A stretch of DNA of 64,000 nucleotides from Asticcacaulis sp. YBE204 (GTDB lineage: Bacteria; Pseudomonadota; Alphaproteobacteria; Caulobacterales; Caulobacteraceae). Below the pieces are notes generated by a model. The model ran no database searches and was not told the origin of the DNA. It saw only the letters and a program-made list of their open reading frames with translations. Made by a program: the position numbers and the translations under genes. Below are positions 1-8,979 of this stretch, in pieces (the stretch's first letter is position 1; each line of letters starts with the position of its first letter). The stretch is taken from NCBI RefSeq assembly GCF_000495855.1, contig NZ_AWGF01000002.1, positions 1-64,000 of the forward strand. Reading direction: 5' to 3'.

Positions 1-1
1 G

Positions 2-19
2 GCAGGGTCGCGACCCTGC
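2..19. other. Perfect 18-bp palindrome at window edge
   Basis: An 18-base perfect palindrome (GCAGGGTCG followed by its complement) lies just upstream of the terminator at 61-94. It may be the distal stem of an RNA or part of the 3' region of a gene that begins outside the window. No reading frame through 1-60 gives a recognisable protein end. Confidence 0.35.
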
Positions 20-60
20 ACCCCTAATCGGGCGCAGGTGTCGAAGCCTTGAACTAAATG

Positions 61-94
61 AAAGCCCGCTGAGTCCCCTCAGCGGGCTTTTTCT
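61..94 (+). terminator. Intrinsic terminator
   Basis: A perfect 13-bp stem (61-73 with 78-90), a 4-base loop and a following T-rich run (TTTTTCTTTT) form a classic Rho-independent terminator. It ends a plus-strand transcript that enters from outside the window. Read from the minus strand it could also help stop the transcript of the CAP-domain gene, although the T-run is weaker that way. Confidence 0.85.
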
Positions 95-100
95 TTTCTC

Positions 101-152
101 CCTCCTCCCTACGCAGTGGGGAGGTGGATTTTTGCCAAAGGCAAAAAGACGG
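101..152. repeat. Intergenic palindromic repeat remnant
   Basis: Two adjacent small hairpins: 104-111 with 117-124 (CCTCCCTA/TGGGGAGG) and a perfect 8-bp stem 129-136 with 140-147 (TTTTTGCC/GGCAAAAA). The CCTCCC...GGGGAGG stem and the GGAGGGGG that follows resemble the larger dispersed elements near 8.8, 37.7 and 52.2 kb, so this is probably a degenerate member of that family. Confidence 0.45.
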
Positions 153-167
153 AGGGGGCGCGAAGCG

Positions 168-1097
168 CTACTGAACAATCCTGAACCAGTAGCTGTAATC
201 GCGCGGGACACCCCTCACCTTCACATTGGTGATGCTGACGTCGTAATAAACGCCGTATGACAGCGCCGGAGTCTGAACCTGCAAATTGTTCGGCATCCCG
301 AAGCCGTAATTGTCATAGGCGATTTTCCCAAGACTCATCGCACCACCGCCGCGCCGCGTGATAGTCACCTTGGCATTCGAATAATCGACGGCCTGATTGT
401 TCCAGCTTGAGCTCGTGTCGATGATCGCGCCGAACGATAGCAACGCTTTCGGATCGAAATATTTGGCCGGATAATCGCCGTACGGATAGGCGACGAACTC
501 GGCCTTGGTCGTCGTCGCGCTGCTCGACGGATAGATGACCTTCATTGCGGCGCCTTCGGTCATGCCACCCGCTGTCGCCCCGCTCACACGCCCGAAAGCG
601 ATCTGTTTCAGGAACGGATCGAGTATCCAGCGGCGGTGACCGACATTGTCCGGCACGGCGTTCAGCGCATCTGTCACCCAGCCGATGACGATGGCTTCGG
701 TCGAATCGAAACTCAAATAGGGCGATATCAGCCCGCCGTGCAAATTGCCGCTGTTAGCCCCCTTCGCGCCCGCCGGCGAATAACAACGCCAGTCTTTTGA
801 CGGCGAATGGCTCAGTTGACCGTTGGCCGCCGTCATCAGCGATATCTGCATCACCTCTTCGTCACCGGCCGGGTCGTAGACCACTGGCGGCAAGGCGTGC
901 AGACGACGGATATCGTTGACCGTATCGAGTGCCTTTTGCTTTTCCGCCGCTGTCAGTTCACCCGACTTGCAGCCGCCGATATCCGGCGCAACGCGATAAA
1001 GCGCGGCGGCTTTCGACGCATAGGCCGGGTCTTGGGCAATAGCCTGACCGGTTATCAATGCAGACATCATGACGATGGCGGAAACAAGCGTTTTCAT
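168..1097 (-). CDS. Secreted CAP-domain (SCP/PR1-like) protein
   Basis: A 309-aa exported protein. The ATG at 1097 follows a GGGGA-type ribosome site and opens a clear signal peptide (hydrophobic to about residue 20, ending AIAQD); a longer reading frame from an upstream TTG adds only an unlikely leader. The CAP fold is suggested by a helix with NDIRRLHALPPVVYD, the LSHSPS segment and GHRRWILDP in the first two thirds. Bacterial CAP proteins are extracellular or periplasmic, and their substrates are mostly unknown. Two cysteines (GGCKSG and WRCYS) could form a disulfide. The C-terminal third looks like a beta-rich extension. It is transcribed alone, divergent from the acyltransferase at 1268. 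Family assignment is fairly safe; function is not known. Confidence 0.8.
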   Translation of the reverse strand: MKTLVSAIVMMSALITGQAIAQDPAYASKAAALYRVAPDIGGCKSGELTAAEKQKALDTVNDIRRLHALPPVVYDPAGDEEVMQISLMTAANGQLSHSPSKDWRCYSPAGAKGANSGNLHGGLISPYLSFDSTEAIVIGWVTDALNAVPDNVGHRRWILDPFLKQIAFGRVSGATAGGMTEGAAMKVIYPSSSATTTKAEFVAYPYGDYPAKYFDPKALLSFGAIIDTSSSWNNQAVDYSNAKVTITRRGGGAMSLGKIAYDNYGFGMPNNLQVQTPALSYGVYYDVSITNVKVRGVPRDYSYWFRIVQ

Positions 1098-1267
1098 GGA
1101 AATCCCCTTCACGCCGGGAACTGTGCCACAGGCCCACCGGTGCAAAAACCCGCGTTCAGGGGTTACCGCATAAAAAGATACCGTGTTTACCTGTCATTTG
1201 TTTCAGGCATGTAATGTGCAGCGCGATTAAACACTGTGCCAATTCAGCCTTCAGGGGAATATCTCAC

Positions 1268-2395
1268 ATGACTATCACGCGGGTGGACGTGATCAGACCG
1301 GCTGAACTGAGCGACACCGACAAGGATTTATGGTCGCAGTGGGTCTCTGAAAATCCAGACTTGTCAGGTTCTTATTTCGATGTCCGTTACGTCGTGGCCC
1401 TGTGCGAAACCGTGCCGCACGCCCGCGTCGCCAAACTTTACGCCGATGGTTACCTTATTGGATTCCTGCCGTTTCAAAAGCGTGGTGGCGTCATCCAGCC
1501 GCTCGGCGCGCCGTTGACCGATTTTCACGGCGTGATTGCCGCATCAGGGACTCGAATCGACATCGGAGAGGTACTCAACCATCTCAAGGCGCGCCGGATC
1601 GAGTTCAATGGCTGGGTCAATCCGCTGCTACAAGGCACGGAACGATTCCGTCTTTATGCCGACCTCGGCGACGGTTTCGATGCTCATTACAAGGCCTGCT
1701 ACGACGCGCATAAGAAGTTTTATCGCAACACCGAACGCTGCCGCCGCAACCTGCAAAAAGACCTGCCGGGCCTGACGTTTTCATGGGAAGCCGCCACGCC
1801 CGACCTGATCGACTGGGTGGTCACGCACAAACGCCGTCAGTATAAGCGTACCGGACTCCACGATGTCTTCGCCTGCGGCTGGACGCAGGACATGCTAAAC
1901 ACCCTGAGCGCGCAAACCGACGCGCGTTTCGGTCTGATGGCAGGGGTTTACCGCCACGACGGCAAGGTGATCGCCGCCGAAATCGCCCTGCGCAGCGACG
2001 ACAGTTTGCACCTGTGGTTCCCGGCCTACGAACCGGACTATAGCCGCTACGGCCCCGGCATCCTTTTGTCGCTGGATATCCTGAAAGCGGCGGCGCAGGA
2101 CGGCATTACCCGTGTCGATTTCGGCTGCGGCGACGAGGTCTATAAGGCGACCATGACGACTAAACGTCAGCCTTGTCGCGAAGGCTATGTCCAGACGACC
2201 GCACCGCTGATCGACCTGCATCTAAAGACGCGGGTGTCGATCATCCGCGCCTGCGAGACGCGCCTGTCGGGTCAGGTCATGGCGGGCTGGCAGCTATCGC
2301 GTCGTGTGGTCATGCGCACGCGCAAGTCGGTTCTGGCTTTCGTCAGCCTGCTTGGCCTGATCGGCGGCACGATGATCGCCGCCGAAATGTTTTAG
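1268..2395 (+). CDS. FemAB/GNAT-like acyltransferase (BioF2-like domain)
   Basis: A 375-aa protein of the GNAT-fold group that includes CelD/BcsL and FemAB-like transferases. I chose the ATG at 1268, preceded by AGGGGAAT, over a GTG further upstream. The middle contains the pattern typical of the family ([15 protein letters not shown], then [18 protein letters not shown]) and the near-diagnostic [13 protein letters not shown] close to residue 290. The last 21 residues are hydrophobic ([18 protein letters not shown]) and may anchor it in the inner membrane. Such enzymes usually acylate sugars or lipids used in exopolysaccharide assembly; Caulobacter HfsK, which modifies holdfast polysaccharide, belongs to this broad group. 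No polysaccharide genes are adjacent, so the substrate is a guess. Its stop overlaps the metG stop by four bases, tail to tail. Confidence 0.75.
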   Translation: MTITRVDVIRPAELSDTDKDLWSQWVSENPDLSGSYFDVRYVVALCETVPHARVAKLYADGYLIGFLPFQKRGGVIQPLGAPLTDFHGVIAASGTRIDIGEVLNHLKARRIEFNGWVNPLLQGTERFRLYADLGDGFDAHYKACYDAHKKFYRNTERCRRNLQKDLPGLTFSWEAATPDLIDWVVTHKRRQYKRTGLHDVFACGWTQDMLNTLSAQTDARFGLMAGVYRHDGKVIAAEIALRSDDSLHLWFPAYEPDYSRYGPGILLSLDILKAAAQDGITRVDFGCGDEVYKATMTTKRQPCREGYVQTTAPLIDLHLKTRVSIIRACETRLSGQVMAGWQLSRRVVMRTRKSVLAFVSLLGLIGGTMIAAEMF

Positions 2396-4104
2396 GCCTC
2401 CCCACCAAACCGCGCGGCCCAGTCAGCGAGCATGTCCTCGTCGATCTTCTTGAACAGCACCTCGCCCGAGGCGACCAGCGTACCCGACACGAGCTTCGAC
2501 AGTTCCGCCCTGGCGTCCGTGGTCGGCCAGTCGAGCGGCAAGGTTGTGCTCACCGTGGCGGCGATCTTTTCCGCCGTGAACGGGATCAGCGGTTGGGCCA
2601 GCGCCGCGAATAACCGCACCAAATTCAGCCCGTGGCGCACTACGACCCCGGCGCGCACGGCGTCGGTCTTGAGCGCGGTCCACGGCGCGGCTTCCTGCAA
2701 ATAAACGTTGCCGAGCACCCAGATGGCGCGGACGGCTTGGGCGGCCTTGCGCATCTCCATCGCCTCGAAGGCTTCGGTCGCCTCGGTCAGCAGCACCGAC
2801 AGGTCGGCATAGAGCTTCTCTTCCAGTTCACCCGCTTCACCGCCTTCGGGGACAATGCCGCCCATCTTGGTCTCGGTGAACTTGGTGATGCGGTTGACGA
2901 AATTGCCCAGCACGTCGGCGAGGTCCTTGTTCACCGCGCCCTGGAACTGCTCCCAGGTGAACGACGAATCCGAGCCTTCCGGCGACTGCGAGATCAGATA
3001 CCAGCGCCAGTAATCGGCGGGCAGAAGCTCCAGCGCCTGATCCATGAAGACGCCGCGGTTCATCGAGGTCGAGAACTTGCCGCCGTACCAGTTGAGCCAG
3101 TTGAAGGCCTTCAGCGTATCGACCATCTTCCACGGTTCGCCCGACCCGATGATCGTCGCCGGGAAGCTGACCGTGTGGAAGGCGACATTGTCCTTGCCCA
3201 TGAATTCGACATAGGTCACGTCGTCGGCGCCCTGATCGAGACGCCACCATTTCGCCCAACCGTCGGCATCGCCCTGTGCGTTGAAATATTCCTGCGTGGC
3301 ACCGATATATTCGATCGGCGCATCGAACCATACGTAGAAGACCTTGTTTTCAAAGCCTTCGCGCGGTTGACCGTCTTTCGTCACCGGCACGCCCCATTTC
3401 AGATCGCGTGTGATGCCACGGTCGATTAGCCCCTCTTCGAGGTGCTTCATGGCGATGGACTTGGCCAGTTGGGGCCACTCGGTCTTCGATTCGATCCACG
3501 CGCGCAGTTGCGGCTCGACCTTGGTTTGCAACAGATAGAGATGCTTGGTGTCGCGCACTTCGAGGTTCCGCGAGCCCGACACCGCCGAATAAGGATCGAT
3601 CAGGTCGGTCGGATCGAGCAGTCGCCCGCAATTGTCGCATTGATCGCCGCGCGCCTTTTCGAACTTGCAATGCGGACAGGTGCCTTCGACGTAGCGGTCC
3701 GGTAGGAAGCGCCCGTCATCGATGGAATAGACCATCTTGTCGGTGCGTTCCTCGATCAGACCGTTGGCGTCCAGCGCCTCGCAGAACATCTGCGTCAGGG
3801 CACGGTTTTCCGGCGACGACGACCGCCCGAACCAGTTATAGCTCAGGCCGAAGGCGTCACCGGCGTTTTTCTGCACCTCGTGCTGCTCGTCGCAATAGGT
3901 GCGCACGTCCTGCCCAGCCTTGGCGGCGGCAAGCTCGGCGGGTGTGCCATGCTCATCCGTGGCGCAGATGTACAGAACCTCATGCCCGCGCGCCCGCATG
4001 AACCGCGCATAGACGTCGGCCGGCAGCATGGACCCGGCCAGATTGCCGAGGTGCTTGATGCCGTTGATATAGGGAAGCGCGGAAGTGATGAGGATACGGG
4101 ACAT
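2392..4104 (-). CDS. metG: Methionyl-tRNA synthetase
   Basis: A 570-aa class I aminoacyl-tRNA synthetase that charges tRNA-Met in the cytoplasm. The HIGH-type motif is HLGN at 18-21, the zinc knuckle is CPHC at 143-146 with CDNC at 156-159, and the KMSKS equivalent is KFSTS at 343-347. The anticodon-binding helical domain follows ([15 protein letters not shown]). It lacks the C-terminal EMAP/Arc1p-like dimerisation domain, so it is the shorter form. The ATG at 4104 starts directly with the conserved core ([15 protein letters not shown]). Single gene, convergent with the acyltransferase gene with a four-base stop overlap. Confidence 0.97.
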   Translation of the reverse strand: MSRILITSALPYINGIKHLGNLAGSMLPADVYARFMRARGHEVLYICATDEHGTPAELAAAKAGQDVRTYCDEQHEVQKNAGDAFGLSYNWFGRSSSPENRALTQMFCEALDANGLIEERTDKMVYSIDDGRFLPDRYVEGTCPHCKFEKARGDQCDNCGRLLDPTDLIDPYSAVSGSRNLEVRDTKHLYLLQTKVEPQLRAWIESKTEWPQLAKSIAMKHLEEGLIDRGITRDLKWGVPVTKDGQPREGFENKVFYVWFDAPIEYIGATQEYFNAQGDADGWAKWWRLDQGADDVTYVEFMGKDNVAFHTVSFPATIIGSGEPWKMVDTLKAFNWLNWYGGKFSTSMNRGVFMDQALELLPADYWRWYLISQSPEGSDSSFTWEQFQGAVNKDLADVLGNFVNRITKFTETKMGGIVPEGGEAGELEEKLYADLSVLLTEATEAFEAMEMRKAAQAVRAIWVLGNVYLQEAAPWTALKTDAVRAGVVVRHGLNLVRLFAALAQPLIPFTAEKIAATVSTTLPLDWPTTDARAELSKLVSGTLVASGEVLFKKIDEDMLADWAARFGGEA

Positions 4105-4264
4105 AAGACCAGCGAAACGGTAATGAAAATCAGTGCGCTGTTCTTAAACTATGTCGGACAGGGAAAACACCGTCTTCACCGGAATTAATCACAAAATTGT
4201 CGCCGCGCCTTCGTCTTTGCCGTTGCCTTTGTGACATCGCATAGGCATAACGGCCCACCTGTGT

Positions 4265-4340
4265 GCCGGTTTAGCTCAGTTGGTAGAGCAGTTGTTTTGT
4301 AAACATCAGGTCACGAGTTCGAATCTTGTAACCGGCACCA
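4265..4340 (+). tRNA. tRNA-Thr (anticodon TGT)
   Basis: The 76-base cloverleaf includes an encoded CCA (4338-4340). Acceptor stem GCCGGTT/AACCGGC, D arm GCTC/GAGC, anticodon stem GTTGT/ACATC with one T-T mismatch and loop TTTGTAA, T arm ACGAG-TTCGAAT-CTTGT. The anticodon TGT at 4298-4300 reads ACA and other threonine codons through wobble. Confidence 0.95.
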
Positions 4341-4423
4341 GACCTTCCTTTACTTTGACGCGCATTGGTTTTTTACGCGCCCCGGCGTTAGTCTCGAAGG
4401 CTAACCAATAAGGGAGACGACCC

Positions 4424-4693
4424 ATGCCCGGTCTGGCCTATCGCTTCTTCGACAACAATACCGGTGAAGAGGTTTTCGCTTCGGACGACTTCGATTTCGT
4501 AGCGACACCGACGGTCAATCACCAGATCAAGGACCCCGACCTGATGACGCGCTACGGCGGTCCGGCCATCATCAATCGCATCGAACAGGGTGAGGTCAAT
4601 AAGGTCGGCGCCGTCGAATACCGCATCTATATCGACGGTTCGGAAGAGCGGCTCAATTCTCAGGAAATCGACCAGAACTACCGGCGATCTTAA
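4424..4693 (+). CDS. Small conserved hypothetical protein
   Basis: An 89-aa acidic soluble protein with no signal peptide or membrane segment. The ATG is preceded by AAGGGAGA at good spacing. It begins MPGLAYRFFDNNTGEE and contains YRIYIDGSEERLNSQEID near the end. I do not recognise a family. It lies 83 bases after tRNA-Thr and ends tail to tail with the GAF-VOC gene, sharing TTAA. Codon use looks like that of its neighbours and the ribosome site is good, so I take it as a real gene. Confidence 0.7.
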   Translation: MPGLAYRFFDNNTGEEVFASDDFDFVATPTVNHQIKDPDLMTRYGGPAIINRIEQGEVNKVGAVEYRIYIDGSEERLNSQEIDQNYRRS

Positions 4694-5778
4694 GACGCCA
4701 AACCGATCTGCCACGACACGCCGAAGCGATCATTGACCCAGCCGAAGCGCGGGCTGAAATCGTAGGCCGCCAGCGGCATCAGCACCTGCCCACTTTCGGA
4801 CAGAGCGGCAAACAGCCGATCGACTTCGGCTTCTGTAGGAACCGATACGGTGACCGAGGTTGCCGGCGTAAAGCCGAATTCGTGCTTTATGGGGCTGTCG
4901 AGACAAGTGAACGGGCTGTCGTTGAGGGTGAACCGCGCCTGACGCACGGTGCCGGGTTTGCCGCCCTCTTTTGAGACGTATTTGTCCAGCGAAACGACGC
5001 GGGAGTTGGGAAACAGCGACACGTAGAAATTCATGGCCGCTTCGGCCTGACCGCTGAACATCAGGGTCGTGGCGATCATGGGCGCGGCTTCCTGCCCAGG
5101 CTCATCCCTGACCATGTCGGGGAAATCGGCATCGCGTGACACCGCCTGACGCAGCAGGGATTGCACGTCCTCCCGCGCATCCAACTGGCTTTGCAGGCTG
5201 CGCAACATCTCAGCATTTTGCTCAAGATCGTTGATCAGGCGCACATTTTCCATCGCGACGGAGGCCGAGTCCGCCAAAGCCTGAAGGATCATGACTTCTT
5301 CGGGCGTCGGACGGTGCCGGTAAGCCCAGTAATTGCCGATCGAGCCCACCGGCTGATCCGAGCGAATAGGCACCATAACGAGACTTTTGACGAAGGTCGG
5401 ACGATAGGCTTCGTGCGGGATGCGCGGGTCACTATAGATATCCTCGATGACTGCCGTTTCGCGGTTGAGCATGGCCCAGCCGCTGATGCACAGGCTCAGG
5501 GGAAAGCGCTTGCCTTTCCACAGGGGCGCGATGGCGTTTTCATCGACGTAGTAGCACTGCTCGCCGTCGCGCAGAACGAAGGTGGCTCCGTCGGCGCCGG
5601 TAAGGTCTCGCGCGGCATCCCGCACGATACGAATGACGTGATTCAGGTCGCGGGCACGAGACAAGTCCTGCACCACCTCGACCAGACGCTCCATCGCCGA
5701 GGCATACAGGGCCGAATAGGCTTTTTCGCCCTGAGGCAGAAACGGCAGATCCGGCAATGCCGTGCGATACGCCGCCAT
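4690..5778 (-). CDS. GAF domain fused to a PhnB-like VOC domain
   Basis: A 362-aa cytoplasmic protein with two unrelated modules. Residues about 20-190 form a GAF domain: helix SALYASAMERLVEVVQDLSRA, then ARDLTGADGATFVLRDG and the ISGWAML...VIEDIYSDPRI core seen in phytochrome-like and histidine-kinase GAF domains. A short helical linker (about 190-228) follows. Residues about 232-360 form a VOC/glyoxalase-like domain of the PhnB (3-dmu-9_3-mt) type: TTLMFSGQAEAAMNFYVSLF, then GFTPATSVTVSV and FGWVNDRFGVSWQIG. PhnB-like domains usually stand alone at about 150 aa, so the fusion is unusual. No kinase or output domain follows. The GAF part may bind a small ligand or sense redox while the VOC part binds a metal or ligand; neither is shown. 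Confidence 0.75.
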   Translation of the reverse strand: MAAYRTALPDLPFLPQGEKAYSALYASAMERLVEVVQDLSRARDLNHVIRIVRDAARDLTGADGATFVLRDGEQCYYVDENAIAPLWKGKRFPLSLCISGWAMLNRETAVIEDIYSDPRIPHEAYRPTFVKSLVMVPIRSDQPVGSIGNYWAYRHRPTPEEVMILQALADSASVAMENVRLINDLEQNAEMLRSLQSQLDAREDVQSLLRQAVSRDADFPDMVRDEPGQEAAPMIATTLMFSGQAEAAMNFYVSLFPNSRVVSLDKYVSKEGGKPGTVRQARFTLNDSPFTCLDSPIKHEFGFTPATSVTVSVPTEAEVDRLFAALSESGQVLMPLAAYDFSPRFGWVNDRFGVSWQIGLAS

Positions 5779-5865
5779 ATAATCCTCCCGCGCACAAATA
5801 TTTCCTCAACCTTACGCTGATTATATTAACGAAAATTACCGGCGGCGGCGGTCAAAACCGCGTGA

Positions 5866-6420
5866 CTAGGGCTGGATAAGGTTTGGGCGATACGTCTTTA
5901 TCTGATCAAGCAATACTGTGTCGCTGACGGTCAGGCCGCCGAGCCCGACATGCAACTCAGGGCATTTTTGCCAGCGGGCCGCCAGACGGTTGAGAGCAAA
6001 GATCGGATAGGCCATCGACGGGCGATAATCCTCCGGCCAATCCACTGGGGCCGGTTTCAGGTCCATTTGCAGCACCCATTGCCAGCCTTTGCGATAAAGG
6101 CGCAGGGTTGCGATATCGTCCCAGCGCACCGGGCCGCGCGTCAAACGCCGGTCGAACAGGCCCGTGTGGTCGATGCGCAGGATCAAGCCGGGCCGGATCA
6201 GATCGATCGCGTGCGTCAGCCACAAAGGCACGAAGACCAGACACATCAGGGCGATAAATAGCGCGCCCTGTGTAAATTCGAACCGCGTCCCTTCCGGCGT
6301 GTGCACGATTTCCCAGCCCGCGCCGAGGCCGATCAGCAGCCACGCTTCAAAACCCAGCAAGGCGGCGATACCCATGATGACGATGAGATTATAGAAATGC
6401 GTAAAACGGGCTTCGAGCAT
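5866..6420 (-). CDS. Hypothetical two-TM membrane protein
   Basis: A 184-aa protein. Two hydrophobic helices are visible (about 11-35, NLIVIMGIAALLGFEAWLLI, and about 50-75, GALFIALMCLVFVPLWLTH). A cytoplasmic-looking beta-rich domain follows (LILRIDHTGLFDRRL, PVRWDDIATLRLYRKGWQWVL) that resembles the PH-like fold of many small bacterial membrane proteins. No catalytic motif is seen. Monocistronic and divergent from the lipoprotein gene at 6534. Confidence 0.65.
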   Translation of the reverse strand: MLEARFTHFYNLIVIMGIAALLGFEAWLLIGLGAGWEIVHTPEGTRFEFTQGALFIALMCLVFVPLWLTHAIDLIRPGLILRIDHTGLFDRRLTRGPVRWDDIATLRLYRKGWQWVLQMDLKPAPVDWPEDYRPSMAYPIFALNRLAARWQKCPELHVGLGGLTVSDTVLLDQIKTYRPNLIQP

Positions 6421-6533
6421 GCCTCGTCCTAACCGAATCGTGCGGCAATTTCACATGACAAGGTTTGTAAGTGGGGGCTTTGCTGATTTGCGCCTAAGCA
6501 TAGTGACGTTATCAAAAATCAGGGGAAACATCT

Positions 6534-7211
6534 ATGTCCGACATTCTAGCCCGCCGCGCCTTGCTCGGCACACTCGCGCTCCTGCCGCTGGCCGCCTGTG
6601 CCAAGCCCGAAGCGACCGGCGATGCGACCGCAACCGAACCGGCTTCGGCCCCTGCCACCGATGTGACTCAATGGATGACTTGGGAAGGTGGGGTCGATCT
6701 GGCCGCCGTCACAGACGCGTCGCTGAAGCAGCCCAATGTCATCGTCCACGTGGCCCGTCTGGTCACCACGCCCAGGGGCAGCGCCGCCAGCGGCATGATT
6801 CTGTTTCAGCCTGACGCCGCCAAGCCGCCGCTGGTCATGGGCTTCGTCTCCGGCAAGCCCGAAGTCGGCGCCTATTTCGGTCCGCAAATCTTCAAGGGCA
6901 CGCCGTTCGAGACCGCGCCCGCCCTGCCCGCCGAGATCGTCATCGACGACAGCAAGGCCCCGTCAAGCGTCTCGGCGAAAATCACGGTCGGCGGCCACGT
7001 GTTCGAGGTAACGCTGGACGGCCTGTCGCCGCTGCAAACCGTCACCCGCCCCGCCGGTGCTCTGCCCTTCTCGCAGCAGGGGATCGAGGCCGCCGCCAGC
7101 AAGGCCAGCCTCAAGGTCGACGGCAAGGATGTCGTCATCGTCGTGCCGCCGGTCGGTGTGTCGGGCGGTCCCGCCGCCGTGTGGTCGCCTGCCGGCACCT
7201 ATGCACGTTAG
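6534..7211 (+). CDS. Hypothetical lipoprotein
   Basis: A 225-aa protein with a lipoprotein signal: ARRALLGTLALLPLAAC gives an LAAC lipobox with Cys22. An Ala/Thr/Pro-rich linker follows, then a beta-rich domain. It resembles many periplasmic or outer-membrane-anchored alphaproteobacterial lipoproteins of unknown role. The start at 6534 follows AGGGGAAAC. The next gene begins only nine bases after its stop, so the two are probably co-transcribed. Confidence 0.65.
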   Translation: MSDILARRALLGTLALLPLAACAKPEATGDATATEPASAPATDVTQWMTWEGGVDLAAVTDASLKQPNVIVHVARLVTTPRGSAASGMILFQPDAAKPPLVMGFVSGKPEVGAYFGPQIFKGTPFETAPALPAEIVIDDSKAPSSVSAKITVGGHVFEVTLDGLSPLQTVTRPAGALPFSQQGIEAAASKASLKVDGKDVVIVVPPVGVSGGPAAVWSPAGTYAR

Positions 7212-7220
7212 ATCACGCAC

Positions 7221-8255
7221 ATGAAGCGCCTGAGACAAGCCCTTATATTCGCGTTGTTTTTGGCCATCCCGTTCGTGGCCTCTGCGGCTCGGCCTCAGCC
7301 GCCGAAGGTCGTCGCCGATGCGGCCATGAAGATGTATTTCGACTACGACTACGCCGATCCGGATAACGCCTGGGCCCCGCGCCCAAGGTCCGATCAAACG
7401 GCCTACTTCGTCAAAAAGCAGGTCCTGCGACCCGTTTATCTCAGCGGCAATGCCGAACCGGACTGGATGATCGACGTCGAAGCCGATCCACAAGGCGCGC
7501 TGTGCGGCACCGGCGGCTGCCCGCTGCAAATCTGGGTCAAGGAGGGCGACGGCTATACACTAGTCATGGACAAGCAGGTCCGTGAATGGAAACTGCACGC
7601 GGTTCAGAACGAAAAGCGTCAGTGGCTGTGGGTCGATCTGCATGGCACGGCCTGCGGCAGTTTCGGGGCCGACGAATGCCCGTTTGCCTTTGAATGGTCG
7701 CCGGACGGCTATCTGATGCCGTCGGCACGCTACGCCAAAGCCCCCCTGGTCCACATTGCGGCTCTGCCGCAGGCGATGGACAACTATCTGAGCGACGCCC
7801 CCGATCCGCCCGCACCGCTCGCGGTGCTGATCGCAACCACCAGTGAGGCCTGTAAATCGCGTGGCGGCGAACTGGCCAGCGAACAGGCCCTCGCCAATCG
7901 CACGCCCGACCTCAACGGCGACGGCATTGGCGACTGGAGCTTCGACAACGACAATTCCTATTGCGCGTTCCCCGACACCGAAGACTTCGTAGCCAGACGC
8001 GCCGAAGATCCATGCGGCTATCTCGACTGCCGCACCGTGCTATTCGTGTCGATCAAGGCTGCCAACGGCACGAAATGGCGCCAGCAGGACATCGGCAAGA
8101 ACCAATACGCCTATCGCGTCGATCCAGTCGCCGGTTTCACGCCCGTACACCTGATCCCGCTGGCAGGGCATGAGGACAGCAACAGCGAGCCCTGCGGCGT
8201 TTCGACGCTGCAATTCTGCCGCATCGAGCCGATTGTCGTCTCGCCAAACTTCTGA
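7221..8255 (+). CDS. Secreted cysteine-rich hypothetical protein
   Basis: A 344-aa protein with a signal peptide (RQALIFALFLAIPFVASA, cleavage probably after ASA). Cysteines occur in closely spaced pairs (CGTGGC near 95-100, ACGSFGADEC near 140, DPCGYLDC near 270, SEPCG...FC near the end), suggesting disulfides in the periplasm or outside the cell. A segment near residue 235, DLNGDGIGDWSFDNDNSY, looks like a calcium-binding DxNxDG loop. I do not recognise the family. It follows the lipoprotein gene closely and may be in one transcript with it. Confidence 0.65.
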   Translation: MKRLRQALIFALFLAIPFVASAARPQPPKVVADAAMKMYFDYDYADPDNAWAPRPRSDQTAYFVKKQVLRPVYLSGNAEPDWMIDVEADPQGALCGTGGCPLQIWVKEGDGYTLVMDKQVREWKLHAVQNEKRQWLWVDLHGTACGSFGADECPFAFEWSPDGYLMPSARYAKAPLVHIAALPQAMDNYLSDAPDPPAPLAVLIATTSEACKSRGGELASEQALANRTPDLNGDGIGDWSFDNDNSYCAFPDTEDFVARRAEDPCGYLDCRTVLFVSIKAANGTKWRQQDIGKNQYAYRVDPVAGFTPVHLIPLAGHEDSNSEPCGVSTLQFCRIEPIVVSPNF

Positions 8256-8294
8256 GCCTGCGCTACATCGTCTCCGGACTAAGGGAGGCAAACG

Positions 8295-8777
8295 ATGCGT
8301 GTGGCGATAACGGTTGTGGCGGCGGGATTGTTGTTGACGGCATGCGGCGAAAAACCAGCCAGCGCGCCAAAGGCCGCCCCACCGGCCGGCCCGACCGAGG
8401 CCGAAAAAGCCGCCCTGCTCGCCACCTTGCCTGCGCCGTACAATACCGCCGATCTGGTGGCGGGCGAAAAGGCGTGGAACAAGTGCCGATCCTGCCATAC
8501 GGCGTTTGAGGGCGGGATTAACATGGTCGGCCCGAACCTGCACGGTGTCTTTGGCCGTGTGGCGGGCAGCAAAGCCGATTATCAGTTTTCCGACGCCATG
8601 AAGGCCCACGGAATTAAGGACAAGGTAACCTGGGACTATGCGACGTTGGACGACTACCTGACGCACCCTCAATCCACCGTCCCCGGCACCAAGATGGGCT
8701 TTCCGGGCATCAAAGACGAGACCGAGCGCCATAATCTGATCGCTTATCTTAAGGTCGAAACGACACCGAAGAAGTAA
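8295..8777 (+). CDS. Lipoprotein c-type cytochrome (class I)
   Basis: A 160-aa electron carrier. A lipobox LTAC places the lipidated cysteine at residue 17, so the protein is membrane-anchored on the periplasmic side. An Ala/Pro-rich linker follows. Haem attaches at CRSCH (Cys64, Cys67, His68), and the axial methionine is probably Met134 in GTKMGFPG. The GPNLHGVFGR segment is typical of mitochondrial-type and c2/CycM cytochromes. Such proteins pass electrons between the bc1 complex and terminal oxidases. RBS AGGGAGGC lies just upstream. The neighbours do not define an electron-transfer operon. Confidence 0.9.
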   Translation: MRVAITVVAAGLLLTACGEKPASAPKAAPPAGPTEAEKAALLATLPAPYNTADLVAGEKAWNKCRSCHTAFEGGINMVGPNLHGVFGRVAGSKADYQFSDAMKAHGIKDKVTWDYATLDDYLTHPQSTVPGTKMGFPGIKDETERHNLIAYLKVETTPKK

Positions 8778-8793
8778 ACGTTGTCTGCATATC

Positions 8794-8965
8794 TATACCT
8801 CCCCAGCTTGCTGGGGAGGGGGACCGCACGAGCCACGAAGTGGTGAGATGTGGTGGTAGGGGCCAGCGCTTCAATTCCAACGCACGGAGGGTGAACCATC
8901 GTGAGCGAGCCCACCTCCGTCTGCTTCGCTTGCAGCCACCTCCCCCAGCGCGCCGGGGGAGTATA
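8794..8965. repeat. Dispersed palindromic intergenic repeat, copy A
   Basis: An intergenic element bounded by TATACCTCCCC at the left and GGGGGAGTATA at the right, an outer inverted repeat. The left end carries a perfect 10-bp hairpin (8798-8807 with 8810-8819, loop TT). The inner core GGGGGACCGCACGAG... GAGATGTGGTGGT recurs on the other strand at 37.7 kb and 52.2 kb. The right end has a second hairpin, CTCCCCC/CGGGGGAG. No coding capacity is evident. Confidence 0.8.
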
Positions 8966-8979
8966 AGAAATAGCCTCGT

